Assembly (NCBI RefSeq): GCF_009192945.1
Contig: NZ_NSET01000044.1
Coordinates: 124,001-188,000, forward strand
Reading direction: 5' to 3'
Length of the DNA stretch: 64,000 bases
From: Xanthomonas maliensis
GTDB lineage: Bacteria > Pseudomonadota > Gammaproteobacteria > Xanthomonadales > Xanthomonadaceae
Each line of letters opens with the position of its first letter. Position 1 is the first letter of the stretch. The notes beneath the pieces are model-generated. The model searched no databases. It was not told the DNA's origin and saw only the letters and a list, made by a program, of their open reading frames with translations. This document shows positions 39,521-49,325 of this stretch, piece by piece. The translations under genes were made by a program, and so were the position numbers.

Positions 39521-39624
39521 CTAAAAAGCGGGTATGGGGGTGCGCGCACGGGCGGGGCCGATGGCCTGGCGGCGCGCTGAGACTGGCGGATGGCCGCCAA
39601 CGGCGACCATCCGCACGATCGGAC

Positions 39625-40119
39625 TCAGGCGGCGAGGATCTTGTTCCACTCGGCCACGCGGTCGGCCTTGGCGGCCAGCACCGCGTCGGCATCGCCTTCG
39701 ATGGTGACCTTGTTGATCACGTCGCCCTGGGCCACGCTGTCGACCACGTCCAGGCCCTGCACGACCTTACCGAACACGGTGTGCTTGCCGTCCAGCCACG
39801 GGGTAGCGGTGTGGGTAATGAAGAACTGGCTGCCATTGGTGTTGGGGCCGGCGTTGGCCATGGACAGCACGCCACGCTCATGCGACACGCCGTTGCTGGT
39901 CTCGTCCTCGAACCGGTAGCCCGGGCCGCCACGGCCGGAACCCTCCGGGCAACCGCCCTGGATCATGAAGTCGGCGATCACACGGTGGAAGTTCAGACCA
40001 TCGTAGAAGCCGCGCTTGGCCAGGTTGACGAAGTTGGCCACGGTCAGCGGCGCCTTGTCGGCGAACAGCTCGACCGCGATCGGGCCACGGGCGGTATCGA
40101 AATGGGCAATCAGGGACAT
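39625..40119 (-). CDS. ppiB: Peptidyl-prolyl cis-trans isomerase (cyclophilin)
   Basis: 164 residues, cytosolic (no signal peptide). Cyclophilin signatures are [58 protein letters not shown] and [19 protein letters not shown] (cited in part), including the catalytic Arg in FHRV. It speeds proline isomerisation in folding. It is divergent from typA. Confidence 0.96.
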   Translation of the reverse strand: MSLIAHFDTARGPIAVELFADKAPLTVANFVNLAKRGFYDGLNFHRVIADFMIQGGCPEGSGRGGPGYRFEDETSNGVSHERGVLSMANAGPNTNGSQFFITHTATPWLDGKHTVFGKVVQGLDVVDSVAQGDVINKVTIEGDADAVLAAKADRVAEWNKILAA

Positions 40120-40253
40120 GGAAATCCTTGCGGGTTCAGGGGAGTTACGTCAGTCCATTAGGATACACCGCAGGGCCTGCCGGACCGCGAGATCTGCGAC
40201 CAAGGTCGAGTCCTGCGGGGCAAGCTGAATAGGCGCCTGAGGCGCCGCCGACG

Positions 40254-40270
40254 CGCCCCGCAACGGGGCG
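40254..40270. repeat. GC-rich hairpin before the typA promoter
   Basis: CGCCCCG and CGGGGCG form a perfect seven-base inverted repeat with a CAA loop, just upstream of the typA -10 box. A second small hairpin (GGCGCC TGA GGCGCC) lies about 25 bases earlier. The role is unknown. Confidence 0.5.
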
Positions 40271-40283
40271 GCAACGAAACGGC

Positions 40284-40289
40284 TATAAT
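40284..40289 (+). promoter_or_regulatory. Candidate -10 box of typA
   Basis: A perfect TATAAT in the ppiB-typA divergent region, about 50 bases before the typA ATG. The -35 position (about 40261-40266) does not match well, so this is a partial promoter call. Confidence 0.5.
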
Positions 40290-40339
40290 ATTGGGCTTAC
40301 CTCACCTCAAGACTGGCGCCAGACAGGGGCCCTTTCCGC

Positions 40340-42169
40340 ATGTCCATCGAAAAACTCCGCAACATCGCCATCGTCGCCCACGTCGACCACGGCAAGACCA
40401 CCCTCGTCGATCAGCTGCTCAAGCAGTCCGGCACCCTGTCCGAGCGCACGGTGTTGGCCGAGCGGGTGATGGACAGCAACGACCAGGAAAAGGAACGCGG
40501 CATCACCATCCTGGCCAAGAACACCGCCATCACCTGGCAGGGCAACCGCATCAACATCGTCGACACCCCAGGACACGCCGACTTCGGTGGCGAAGTCGAG
40601 CGCGTGCTGTCGATGGTGGATTCGGTGCTGATCCTGGTCGACGCGATGGACGGCCCGATGCCGCAGACGCGCTTCGTGACCCAGAAGGCCTTCGCGATGG
40701 GCTTCAAGCCGATCGTGGTCGTCAACAAGATCGACCGCCCCGGCGCGCGCCCTGACTGGGTGATCGACCAGGTGTTCGACCTGTTCGACAAACTCGGCGC
40801 CACCGATGAGCAACTGGATTTCCCGATCGTCTACGCCTCGGCGCTGAACGGCTACGCCAGCCTGGATTCGAGCGTGCGCGATGGCGACATGACCCCGCTT
40901 TACGAAGCGATCATGCAGCACGTCTCGGCCCCCAGCGTGGATCCGGACGGCCCGTTCCAGATGCGCATCAGCCAGCTGGACTACAACAACTTCGTCGGCG
41001 TGATCGGCATTGGCCGGATCCAGCGCGGCACCTTGAAGAAGAACATGCCGGTCAGCGTGATCGACCGCGAAGGCAAGAAGCGTCAGGGCAAGGTGTTGCA
41101 GGTGCTCGGCTTCCTCGGCCTGGAGCGCATCGAGCAGGACAGCGCCGAAGCCGGCGACATCGTCGCCATTTCCGGCATCCAGGAACTGACCATTTCCGAC
41201 ACCGTGTGTGCGCTCGAACATCCCGAAGCGCTGCCGGCGCTGACGGTCGACGAGCCCACCATCTCGATGACCTTCCAGGTCAACAACTCGCCGTTCGCCG
41301 GCAACAAGGACCTGTCCGGCGGCAAGTTCCTGACCAGCCGCCAGCTGCGCGAGCGCCTGGAGCGCGAAAAGGTGCACAACGTGGCGCTGAAGGTCGAGGA
41401 AGGCTCGGACGCCGACAAGTTCCTGGTCTCCGGCCGTGGCGAGCTGCACCTGTCGGTGTTGATCGAGAACATGCGCCGCGAAGGCTATGAACTGGCCGTG
41501 TCGCGTCCGGAAGTGATCATCAAGGAAATCGACGGCCAGCTGATGGAGCCGATCGAGCAGTTGGTGGTAGACATCGAAGAACAGCACCAGGGTGGGGTGA
41601 TGGAAAAGCTGGGCACCCGCAAGGGCCAGCTGAAGAACATGGAGCCGGACGGCAAGGGCCGCGTGCGTCTGGATTACATGATCCCGGCGCGTGGCCTGAT
41701 CGGCTTCCAGAACGAGTTCAAGACCCTGACCCAGGGCTCGGGCCTGCTGTTCCACGTGTTCGATCACTACGGCCCGAAGGAGCAGGGTGCGATCGCCAAG
41801 CGCCAGAACGGCGTGATGATCGCCAATGCGCCGGGCGCAACGCCGGCCTATGCGCTGGGGCCGCTGGAAGAGCGTGGCCGCCTGTTCGCTGCCGAAGGCG
41901 ACAATGTGTACGAAGGCCAGCTGATCGGCATCCACTCCAAGGACAACGATCTGACCGTCAACGCGATCAAGACCAAGCCGCTGACCAACATGCGCGCTTC
42001 AGGCAAGGACGATGCGATCAAGCTGACCCCGGCGATCAAGTACTCGCTGGAGCAGGCACTGGACTTCATCGAGGACGACGAGCTGGTCGAAGTCACCCCG
42101 AAGGAAATCCGCTTGCGCAAGAAGCACCTGACCGAGAACGAGCGCAAGCGCGCCGGTCGCAACGGCTGA
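40340..42169 (+). CDS. typA: Translational GTPase TypA/BipA
   Basis: 609 residues (E. coli 607). G domain: G1 [16 protein letters not shown]2 region [15 protein letters not shown]3 [15 protein letters not shown]4 [15 protein letters not shown]. Domains II, III and V follow, then the TypA-specific C-terminal domain ([35 protein letters not shown]). It binds ribosomes and helps 50S assembly and stress growth, especially in cold. It is followed after 16 bases by a DUF2127 gene on the same strand. Confidence 0.98.
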   Translation: MSIEKLRNIAIVAHVDHGKTTLVDQLLKQSGTLSERTVLAERVMDSNDQEKERGITILAKNTAITWQGNRINIVDTPGHADFGGEVERVLSMVDSVLILVDAMDGPMPQTRFVTQKAFAMGFKPIVVVNKIDRPGARPDWVIDQVFDLFDKLGATDEQLDFPIVYASALNGYASLDSSVRDGDMTPLYEAIMQHVSAPSVDPDGPFQMRISQLDYNNFVGVIGIGRIQRGTLKKNMPVSVIDREGKKRQGKVLQVLGFLGLERIEQDSAEAGDIVAISGIQELTISDTVCALEHPEALPALTVDEPTISMTFQVNNSPFAGNKDLSGGKFLTSRQLRERLEREKVHNVALKVEEGSDADKFLVSGRGELHLSVLIENMRREGYELAVSRPEVIIKEIDGQLMEPIEQLVVDIEEQHQGGVMEKLGTRKGQLKNMEPDGKGRVRLDYMIPARGLIGFQNEFKTLTQGSGLLFHVFDHYGPKEQGAIAKRQNGVMIANAPGATPAYALGPLEERGRLFAAEGDNVYEGQLIGIHSKDNDLTVNAIKTKPLTNMRASGKDDAIKLTPAIKYSLEQALDFIEDDELVEVTPKEIRLRKKHLTENERKRAGRNG

Positions 42170-42185
42170 GCCTGAGCGTTCCTGC

Positions 42186-42656
42186 GTGAGCAAGACGCCG
42201 TACAGCCCGGATCCGCGTGCGCATCCGGGCCTGCACATGATCGCCCTGCTGGAGGCGGTCAAGGGTGTGCTCGCCCTGACGGCGGCAACGGGCCTGGAAT
42301 TACTGGGCCCTCTGCCGCTGCAGCACGCGGTCAGCAAGCTGATCCGGCGGTTCAATCTCGACCCGGATCATGGTGCGCTGCCGTCCCTGCTCAAGACCAT
42401 CAGCCCCGATGCCGTGCATCTGGCGGCTGCGGTGGCGCTGGCCTATGGCCTGCTGCATGTGTTCGAAGCCTGGGGCCTGTGGCGCGCCAAGGCCTGGGCC
42501 TCGCTGCTGGGCTGCCTGTCGGCGGCGATCTATCTGCCGTTCGACGTCTACGGCATCATCCGTCACCCTGGCTGGACCGCCTGGGGCGTGCTGGCAATCA
42601 ACCTGCTGATCGTCGGCGTGCTGGCACGCGATCTGGTAAAGCGTCGGCGCCGCTGA
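42186..42656 (+). CDS. DUF2127 family membrane protein
   Basis: 156 residues with a GTG start. About four membrane segments: LHMIALLEAVKGVLALTAATGL, a helix around AVHLAAAVALAYGLLHVFEAWGLW, LGCLSAAIYLPFDVYGI and WGVLAINLLIVGVLARDLV. The opening GLHMIALLEAVKGVLAL and the FEAWGLWRAKAWA segment are typical of DUF2127. Function is unknown. It may be read from the typA transcript, as only 16 bases separate them. No good ribosome site is seen before the GTG; an ATG at 42238 would remove the first 17 residues. Confidence 0.8.
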   Translation: MSKTPYSPDPRAHPGLHMIALLEAVKGVLALTAATGLELLGPLPLQHAVSKLIRRFNLDPDHGALPSLLKTISPDAVHLAAAVALAYGLLHVFEAWGLWRAKAWASLLGCLSAAIYLPFDVYGIIRHPGWTAWGVLAINLLIVGVLARDLVKRRRR

Positions 42657-42739
42657 CGCTGCTGCGCGATCGCGCACCCCGCATTGTCACCCTGTCGCTG
42701 CCCCGCTAGCCTGCGAGGCAGCCCAACGGGGAATCCTCC

Positions 42740-44347
42740 ATGCGCCTGGTCTTGCTCCCCCTGCTGCTTGCGCTGGCAGCCTGCGATACCGCTCCATCGC
42801 CGCGCCCGGCCGCACACGCCGAACCGGCGGCCAACGCCCTTCCCGTCGCGCTTGCAGAGGTCGATATCGCCACGCTGCAGGCGCAAATGGCGCGCGGAGA
42901 CACCACCAGCCTGGCAGTGACCCGCGCCTACCTGCAGCGCATCGCTCGCATCGATCGTGATGGGCCACGGCTCAATGCCGTCATCGAACTCAATCCGCAG
43001 GCCGAGGCGGACGCCCGCGCGCTGGATGCGCAGCGGCAGGCCGGCAAGCTCCGCGGACCGCTGCACAGCATCCCTGTGCTGTTGAAGGACAACATCGACG
43101 CGCTCCCCATGGTCAACAGTGCCGGCTCGCTTGCGCTGGCGCAGTTCCGCCCGAGTCGCGATGCCTTCCTGGTACAGCGGCTGCGTGCCGCCGGTGCCGT
43201 GATCCTGGGTAAGACCAATCTCAGCGAATGGGCCAATTTCCGCTCCACCCACTCCAGTTCGGGCTGGAGCGCGCGTGGCGGCCTCACGCGCAATCCGTAT
43301 GCGCTGGACCGCAACCCCTGTGGGTCCAGCGCCGGCACTGGCGCGGCCATCGCTGCCAGCCTGGCCACGGTCGGCATCGGCACCGAGACCGATGGCAGCA
43401 TTACCTGCCCGGCCGCGGTCAATGGGCTGGTCGGACTCAAGCCGACGGTCGGGCTGGTCAGCCGCGACGGCATCATCCCGATCTCCGCCAGCCAGGACAC
43501 CGCCGGGCCCATGACCCGCAGCGTGGCCGATGCCGCCCTGCTGCTGCAGGCCATTGTCGGCGCCGACGCGCAGGACTCCGCTACCGCGGCGGCACCGACA
43601 GCGCCCGACTACGCCGCGCAGTTGGATGCCAATGCCTTGCATGGCGCACGCCTGGGCCTACTGCGCAATCCGTTGCGCGAGGATGCTGCCCTGGCGGCGG
43701 TGCTGGACCGCGCCGTGCAGACCCTGCGCGCTGCCGGCGCCACCGTGGTCGAGACCCGGCTGGCGACCGACGGCCGCTGGGACGACGCCGAACAGGTCGT
43801 GCTGCTGAGCGAATTCAAGGCCGGTTTGAACCGGTATCTGCGCGAACACCGCGCGCCGGTGGCAGACCTGCAACAGCTGATCGCCTTCAACCGTGCCCAG
43901 GCCGCACGGGAATTGCCGTATTTCGGCCAGGAATTATTCGAACAGGCACAGGCCGCCCCGGCGCTGGACGATCCGCGCTATCTACGCGCACGCGCCGACG
44001 CCCGCCGTCTGGCCGGCCCGGAGGGGATCGACGCCGCCCTGCAGGCCGATCGCCTAGATGCCTTGATCGTGCCCACCACCGGCCCGGCATGGGTCACCGA
44101 TCTGGCCAAGGGCGACCGCTTTCCCGGTGCCGGGTATGGCGCCGCTGCGGTCGCCGGCTACCCCAGCCTCAACGTGCCGATGGGGCAGATCGATGGCTTA
44201 CCGGTCGGACTGCTGTTCATGGGCACCGCCTGGAGCGAACCCCGCCTGATCGCGCTGGCGTACGCCTACGAGCAGCGCAGCCATGCGCGCAGTGCCCCGA
44301 CCTATCGCGCCAGCATCGCCGCTGGGGCGGCGCTCACGACGCCGTAG
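42740..44347 (+). CDS. Lipoprotein amidase (amidase signature family)
   Basis: 535 residues. The N terminus MRLVLLPLLLALAAC is a lipobox signal with Cys15. The amidase-signature triad is Lys116 (LLKDNIDALP), cis-Ser196 (NPCGSSAGTGAA) and Ser220 (TETDGSITCPAA), the last two 24 residues apart as in characterised members. It hydrolyses an amide outside the cytoplasm; the substrate is unknown. This is not GatA, which is cytosolic and shorter. GGGGAATCC precedes the ATG. Its last 14 bases overlap the 3' end of the convergent channel gene. Confidence 0.9.
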   Translation: MRLVLLPLLLALAACDTAPSPRPAAHAEPAANALPVALAEVDIATLQAQMARGDTTSLAVTRAYLQRIARIDRDGPRLNAVIELNPQAEADARALDAQRQAGKLRGPLHSIPVLLKDNIDALPMVNSAGSLALAQFRPSRDAFLVQRLRAAGAVILGKTNLSEWANFRSTHSSSGWSARGGLTRNPYALDRNPCGSSAGTGAAIAASLATVGIGTETDGSITCPAAVNGLVGLKPTVGLVSRDGIIPISASQDTAGPMTRSVADAALLLQAIVGADAQDSATAAAPTAPDYAAQLDANALHGARLGLLRNPLREDAALAAVLDRAVQTLRAAGATVVETRLATDGRWDDAEQVVLLSEFKAGLNRYLREHRAPVADLQQLIAFNRAQAARELPYFGQELFEQAQAAPALDDPRYLRARADARRLAGPEGIDAALQADRLDALIVPTTGPAWVTDLAKGDRFPGAGYGAAAVAGYPSLNVPMGQIDGLPVGLLFMGTAWSEPRLIALAYAYEQRSHARSAPTYRASIAAGAALTTP

Positions 44348-45461
44348 CCGGTTCGCCGTCCTCCGCGCCCGGCGACCGCACGCCTTCGGGCGCCACCGGC
44401 GTCGGCGCGCGGCGTGGCTCGCCCTCCTCGGAGGCGATTTCCGCACGCATGCGCGGCAACGCATATGGATGTTCCCGGGTCAGGAAGTCGATCATGCGCT
44501 CGCGTACCAGGCAGCGCAGGTCGAAGGCGTCGCCGGAATTGCGCGCGCTCACCAGCAAGCGCACCTGGATCGTGCGCTCGCTGGTCTCGGTCACCTGGGT
44601 CACGCACACCCGTCCGTCCCACAGCGGCTCGCTGTGGCAGATGCGTTCCAATTCGGCGCGCATCGCGGCGATCGGCGTACGGTAATCCAGCCACAGGAAG
44701 GCGGTGCCCAACAGGTCGGCGCTGCTGCGCGTCCAGTTCTGGAAGGGGTTTTCGATGAACCAGGTCAGCGGCACCACCATGCGCCGCTGGTCCCAGATAC
44801 GCACCACGACGTAGGAGCTGCCGATCTCTTCGATGCGTCCCCACTCGCCTTCGACGATGACCACATCGTCCAGGCGGATCGGCTGGGTCAGTGCGATCTG
44901 CAGGCCGGCGATCAGGTTGCCGAACACCGGCTTGGCGGCGATACCGGCAACCAGGCCGATGATGCCGGCCGAGGCCAACAAGGTCTTGCCGATCTGGCGG
45001 ACCTGCGGAAAGGTCAGCAGCACGACCGATACACCCAACAGTATCACCGCCCCCATCAGCACGCGGCTGAGCACCCGTGTTTGGGTCTGAATGCGGCGCG
45101 CGGTGAGGTTGTCGGCCACCTCGATCGGATTGCTGCGCAGGATGGCCACTTCGCCTGCAGCCACCGCCCGCACCAGCAACCACGTCACGCAGCCGACGAT
45201 GCCCACATGCAGCAAGTGCTGCACGGCGGCCAAGGCCTTGCCGGCCAGTGGTGTCGCTTCGGTCGCCACGCCGAGAAACAGCAGCGGCAGGATGAAGGCG
45301 GCCGGCAAGGTGACCACGCGAATGATGCGGGCGCGACGGTAGTCGCGATCCTGCATGCGGCGGAACAGCCACAGCATCAACGACCAGGTAACGAATCCGG
45401 CGAGCAACGCGGTGCCCAACGGAATCAGATAAGCACGAACGACAGTCCAATCGGCGATCAA
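44334..45461 (-). CDS. MscS-family mechanosensitive ion channel
   Basis: About 375 residues. Roughly four hydrophobic segments (YLIPLGTALLAGFVTWSLML onward) precede the pore helix TLLASAGIIGLVAGIAAKPV and the MscS beta domain (IRLDDVVIVEGEWGRIEEI; MVVPLTWFIENPFQNW). A charged Pro/Glu C-terminal tail follows. It acts as a tension-gated channel protecting against osmotic downshock. A TTG start (LIADWTVV) is chosen because GGAGGAA lies five bases upstream; an ATG 45 bases earlier has no ribosome site. Confidence 0.9.
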   Translation of the reverse strand: MIADWTVVRAYLIPLGTALLAGFVTWSLMLWLFRRMQDRDYRRARIIRVVTLPAAFILPLLFLGVATEATPLAGKALAAVQHLLHVGIVGCVTWLLVRAVAAGEVAILRSNPIEVADNLTARRIQTQTRVLSRVLMGAVILLGVSVVLLTFPQVRQIGKTLLASAGIIGLVAGIAAKPVFGNLIAGLQIALTQPIRLDDVVIVEGEWGRIEEIGSSYVVVRIWDQRRMVVPLTWFIENPFQNWTRSSADLLGTAFLWLDYRTPIAAMRAELERICHSEPLWDGRVCVTQVTETSERTIQVRLLVSARNSGDAFDLRCLVRERMIDFLTREHPYALPRMRAEIASEEGEPRRAPTPVAPEGVRSPGAEDGEPATAS

Positions 45462-45547
45462 ACCGTTCCTCCTGCGGTGGGGAAAGAGGGATGGCCGCAG
45501 GAGCATGCCGCATCGGGCATGAGCGTCACGTCATCTCGACGGCGGCC

Positions 45548-46939
45548 TCATGCTGCCGGCCCGGCACTGACCTGTTGCTGCTTGCGGACGATGGCCATCG
45601 CGATTTCCAGCGACTGTTCGTAGTTCAGCCGCGGATCCACGCTCGAACGATAGGCGCGCTCCAGATCGCGCTCGGTCAGCTCGCGCGCGCCACCGGTGCA
45701 TTCGGTGACATCTTCTCCGGTCAACTCCAGGTGCACGCCGCCCAGCCGCGTGCCAGCGGCGGCATGCAGATCGAACGAGGTCTCCACCTCGCTGCGGATG
45801 TTGTCGAAACGCCGGGTTTTGTAGCCATTCCCGGTGCTCTCGGTATTGCCATGCATCGCATCGCAGACCCACAGCACGCGCCGGCCATCGCGCTTGACCG
45901 CCTCCAGCAGCGGCGGCAGCTTTTCGGCGATCTGCGCCGCGCCCATGCGATGGATGAAGCTCAAACGCCCGGGTTCGTCTTCGGGGTTGAGCACATCGAT
46001 CAGCCGCAGCAATTGGTCCGGCTGCACCGACGGACCCACCTTGATCGCGATCGGGTTGCGTACCCCGCGTAGATATTCCACGTGCGCGCCATCCAGCGCG
46101 GCCGTGCGCATGCCGATCCACGGGTAGTGGGTGCTGAGGTTGAACCAGCCCCACTGCCGCGGGACCTGCCGGGTCAGGCATTCTTCGTACGGCAGCAACA
46201 GCGCTTCGTGCGAGGTGTAGAAATCGATGCGATTGAGGTTGTAGACCTCTGCGCCGGACAGCGTTTCCATGAAGCGCACCGCATCGCCGATCGAGGACAC
46301 CATCTTCTGGTAGTCCGTCGCCAGCGGCGAATAGCCCACCCAATCCAGATTCCAGTATTCGGGGTGATGCAGGTCGGCGAAGCCGCCATCGATCAGTGCG
46401 CGGACGAAGTTCATCGTCATCGCCGAGCGCGAGTGAGCGGTGATCATGCGGCGCGGGTCCGGGACGCGCGCGGCCTCGGTGAATGCCGGCGCGTTGATTA
46501 CATCGCCGCGGTAGCTGGGCAAGGTCACCCCGCCGCGGGTTTCGGTATCGGCCGAGCGCGGCTTGGCATATTGCCCGGCGAAACGCCCGACCCGCACGAC
46601 CGGCAAGCGCAAGCCGTGCACCAGCACCAGGCTCATCTGCAGCAAGACCTTGAGCCGATTGGAAATCAGCCCGGATTCGCAGTCGCTGAAGTTCTCCGCG
46701 CAATCGCCTCCCTGCAACAGAAAGCGCTTGCCCTCCTGTGCTTCGGCGAGCTGGCGCTTGAGCGCGAAGATTTCCCACGACGTTACCAACGGCGGCAGTT
46801 GCCCCAGCTCGTCCATGGCCGCCTGCAGCGCCGCCTGGTCCGGATAGGTCGGCATCTGCAGGGCCGGTTTGCCACGCCAACTGCCGGGCGTCCAGGCGGA
46901 ATCGGGCGCAGAGACGGAGGGAACGGCGGAAGCATTCAT
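45548..46939 (-). CDS. 3-deoxy-7-phosphoheptulonate synthase, class II
   Basis: 463 residues, the plant/actinobacterial type II size and sequence, unrelated in length to E. coli AroG. Family motifs include RFLLQGGDCAENFSDC, VVRVGRFAGQYAKPRS, HEALLLPYEE, GVRNPIAIKVGPS and VCDAMHGNT. It condenses PEP and erythrose-4-phosphate, the first step of the shikimate pathway. The ATG with GGAG seven bases upstream is used. Xanthomonas-type bacteria commonly use class II enzymes. The gene is divergent from the third receptor gene. Confidence 0.96.
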   Translation of the reverse strand: MNASAVPSVSAPDSAWTPGSWRGKPALQMPTYPDQAALQAAMDELGQLPPLVTSWEIFALKRQLAEAQEGKRFLLQGGDCAENFSDCESGLISNRLKVLLQMSLVLVHGLRLPVVRVGRFAGQYAKPRSADTETRGGVTLPSYRGDVINAPAFTEAARVPDPRRMITAHSRSAMTMNFVRALIDGGFADLHHPEYWNLDWVGYSPLATDYQKMVSSIGDAVRFMETLSGAEVYNLNRIDFYTSHEALLLPYEECLTRQVPRQWGWFNLSTHYPWIGMRTAALDGAHVEYLRGVRNPIAIKVGPSVQPDQLLRLIDVLNPEDEPGRLSFIHRMGAAQIAEKLPPLLEAVKRDGRRVLWVCDAMHGNTESTGNGYKTRRFDNIRSEVETSFDLHAAAGTRLGGVHLELTGEDVTECTGGARELTERDLERAYRSSVDPRLNYEQSLEIAMAIVRKQQQVSAGPAA

Positions 46940-47113
46940 CACAGGACTCCGAAGTGGCCTGCGATGGTGGCAGAGGCCCGGCTCTCCCGCAAAGGGCCAA
47001 GGGCCTCAGAAGGCGCTGGCGAGTGCCAAACGCGTCCAGCGACCTGAACCAGAAGCAAAGCCTGGCCGGCAAGCATGACTTTCGACCTACGCCGGTCCTG
47101 GCGAACGGGCGCA

Positions 47114-47130
47114 GTGTTATTCCATAACAC
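47114..47130 (+). promoter_or_regulatory. Zur-like operator (GTGTTAT-N3-ATAACAC)
   Basis: A perfect seven-base inverted repeat with a three-base centre, 28 bases before the receptor start. Its inner TGTTAT-N3-ATAACA matches the known gammaproteobacterial zinc-uptake-regulator box layout. It is AT-rich in GC-rich surroundings. It also resembles Fur-family sites in general, but a Fur box is usually longer and GATAAT-like. Repression of the downstream gene under zinc sufficiency is inferred. Confidence 0.65.
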
Positions 47131-47157
47131 TCCTTTCACCCGACCGTACGGCTCGCC

Positions 47158-49281
47158 ATGACCCCTCGCCTCCTTTCCGCCGCCATCACCGTTGCCCTGC
47201 TGGCAGTACCCGCCAGTCAGGCGTTCGCCGCCGACGACGCGCCCGCCTCCACCACCGATCTGGAGACGGTCAATGTCTTTGCCAAGCTCGAAGCGGCGCG
47301 CAACGCCTTGTCGCCGGATATCGGCAGCAGCCAGTGGGCGATCACCGCCGAAGACATCGATCGCCTGCCCCTGGGCGCGGCGACCCCGCTCAACCAGGTG
47401 CTGCTGCAGGCCCCCGGCGTGGTGCAGGACTCCTATGGCGGCATCCATGTGCGTGGCGACCACGCCAATCTGCAGTACCGCATCAACGGGGTGATGATCC
47501 CCGAGTCCATTTCCGGCTTCGGCCAGAGCCTGCAGCCGCGCATCATCAAGAGCGTCAAGCTGCTCGATGGCGCCTTACCGGCGCAGTTCGGCGATCGCAC
47601 CGCCGCGGTGGTCGACATCACCACCAAGAACGGGGCAGAACTCGGCAATGGCGGCAGCGTCGGCATCACCGCCGGTGCATTCGGAAAGATCAATCCGAAC
47701 GCATCGTTGTGGGGAAGCGAGGGACGCTGGAGCTGGTTCGTCAGCGGCGACTACGATCAGAACAAGATCGGTCTGGAAAATCCGGTCGACAGCCTCAACC
47801 CGATCCATGACAAGACCCATCAGGGCAAGGGCTTTGCCGACCTGACCTATCTGGTCAACGACGACACCCGGCTCAGCGTGCTGGTCGGCTACGCCAACAA
47901 CCGCTTCCAGATCCCCAACAATCCCGGGCAAACGCCGGCCTACGACTACCAGGGGATGACCGACTTCGACTCCTCGCAACTGGACGAGAACCAACGCGAA
48001 AACACCCGCTTCGGCACCCTCGCCCTGCAAGGCGCGATTGGCGACACCAGTTATCAGGTCTCGGTCGGGCAACGCTATAGCAGCGTCGCGTTCTCGCCCG
48101 ATGTCGCCGGCGACCTGATCTTCAACGGCATCGCCTCGCAGGTGCAGCGCAGCAACCGCGCCAACACGGTGCAAGCCGACTTCTCCACGCCGTGGGGAGG
48201 CTCGCACACCTTGCGCTATGGCCTGTACGGGAATTTCGAGCACGCCGTGGCCAGCAACAACGCCTATGTCTTCCCGGCAAACGACGACGGCAGCCAGAGC
48301 AGCAATGTGCCGGTGTTCATCCCGGACGCCAGCCGCTTCCACGCCAGCACGTATGCGCTCTACCTGCAGGACGAGTGGAAGATCGGCGACGACTGGACCA
48401 TCAACTATGGCGTGCGCGGCGACAAGTACAAGGCCTTCGGCAAGACCGAAGGCCAACTCAGCCCGCGCCTGGGCGTGGTCTGGAACGCCAGCGAGAGCAC
48501 AACGCTGCATGCGGGATATGCGCGCTACTTCACCCCGCCAGCCAGCGAACTGATCTCCACCAGCGATATCGCCTTGTACGACGGCACCACCAATCAGCAG
48601 GATGCGGGCAATGGTCCCACCACGCCGCTCAGCGAACGTAGCGACTACTACGACCTGGGCATCTCGCAGGCGGTCACCGATCACCTGACCTTGGGCCTGG
48701 ATACCTACTACCGCGAAGCTGCGCGCTTGCAGGACGAAGGACAGTTCGGCGCCGCGTACGTCTATTCCACCTTCAACTACCGCTATGGCCGGATCCGCGG
48801 TGCCGAATTCAGCGCCGACTACGACAACGGCCCGCTGACCGCCTATATCAACGTCGCCTACAGCAAGGCGCTCGGCAAGCGGGTCATGACCAGCCTGTAC
48901 AACTTCGATCCTGATGCGCTCGCCTATACCTACGACAACTGGATCCACCTGGATCACGACCAGAAGCTGACCTCTTCCGGCGGCATCAACTACGCCTTCA
49001 GCGAAGGCAGCAAGGTCGGTGCGAACTACCTGTTCGGCAGCGGCTTGCGAACCGATACCGACACCGTTCCCAACGGTGCCTCGCTGCCGTCGTACTTCCA
49101 GCTCAATGTCAGTGTCGGCCACGACTTCGACATCCAGACGCATCCGTTGCATGTCCAACTGGCTGCGCTCAACGTCCTCGATCGCCATTACCAGCTCCGC
49201 GATGGTGGCGGCATCGGCGTCTTTGCGCCGCAGTGGGCACCGCGTCGTGGCGTCTACGTAAGCCTGCAGCAGGACTTCTAA
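47158..49281 (+). CDS. TonB-dependent outer-membrane receptor behind a Zur-like box
   Basis: 707 residues. Signal peptide 1-24 (ending SQAFA), TonB-box region LETVNVFA at about 35-42, plug domain (PLGAATPLNQVLLQAPGVVQD; IHVRGDHANLQYRINGVMIP; LPAQFGDRTAAVVDITTK) and a 22-strand-type barrel ending VYVSLQQDF with a terminal Phe. The plug text differs from the two other receptors in the window. The upstream operator suggests zinc uptake, like ZnuD, although no long His-rich loop is obvious. The gene is alone on its strand. Confidence 0.92.
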   Translation: MTPRLLSAAITVALLAVPASQAFAADDAPASTTDLETVNVFAKLEAARNALSPDIGSSQWAITAEDIDRLPLGAATPLNQVLLQAPGVVQDSYGGIHVRGDHANLQYRINGVMIPESISGFGQSLQPRIIKSVKLLDGALPAQFGDRTAAVVDITTKNGAELGNGGSVGITAGAFGKINPNASLWGSEGRWSWFVSGDYDQNKIGLENPVDSLNPIHDKTHQGKGFADLTYLVNDDTRLSVLVGYANNRFQIPNNPGQTPAYDYQGMTDFDSSQLDENQRENTRFGTLALQGAIGDTSYQVSVGQRYSSVAFSPDVAGDLIFNGIASQVQRSNRANTVQADFSTPWGGSHTLRYGLYGNFEHAVASNNAYVFPANDDGSQSSNVPVFIPDASRFHASTYALYLQDEWKIGDDWTINYGVRGDKYKAFGKTEGQLSPRLGVVWNASESTTLHAGYARYFTPPASELISTSDIALYDGTTNQQDAGNGPTTPLSERSDYYDLGISQAVTDHLTLGLDTYYREAARLQDEGQFGAAYVYSTFNYRYGRIRGAEFSADYDNGPLTAYINVAYSKALGKRVMTSLYNFDPDALAYTYDNWIHLDHDQKLTSSGGINYAFSEGSKVGANYLFGSGLRTDTDTVPNGASLPSYFQLNVSVGHDFDIQTHPLHVQLAALNVLDRHYQLRDGGGIGVFAPQWAPRRGVYVSLQQDF

Positions 49282-49293
49282 GCAGGTCGGCAC

Positions 49294-49325
49294 CTGCCGC
49301 GCATCCGCAGACGCGTGCGCGGCAG
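49294..49325 (+). terminator. Hairpin after the third receptor gene
   Basis: CTGCCGCGC and GCGCGGCAG form a perfect nine-base stem with a 14-base loop, starting 13 bases after the stop, followed by TCTGTTTATC. The T-run is short, so this is a moderate call. Confidence 0.6.

Noticed and set aside
47575-49293. 572-codon minus-strand frame opposite the third receptor
   Set aside because: Antisense to a complete TonB-dependent receptor; composition is Val/Ala/Gly/Arg/Gln-rich without motifs.
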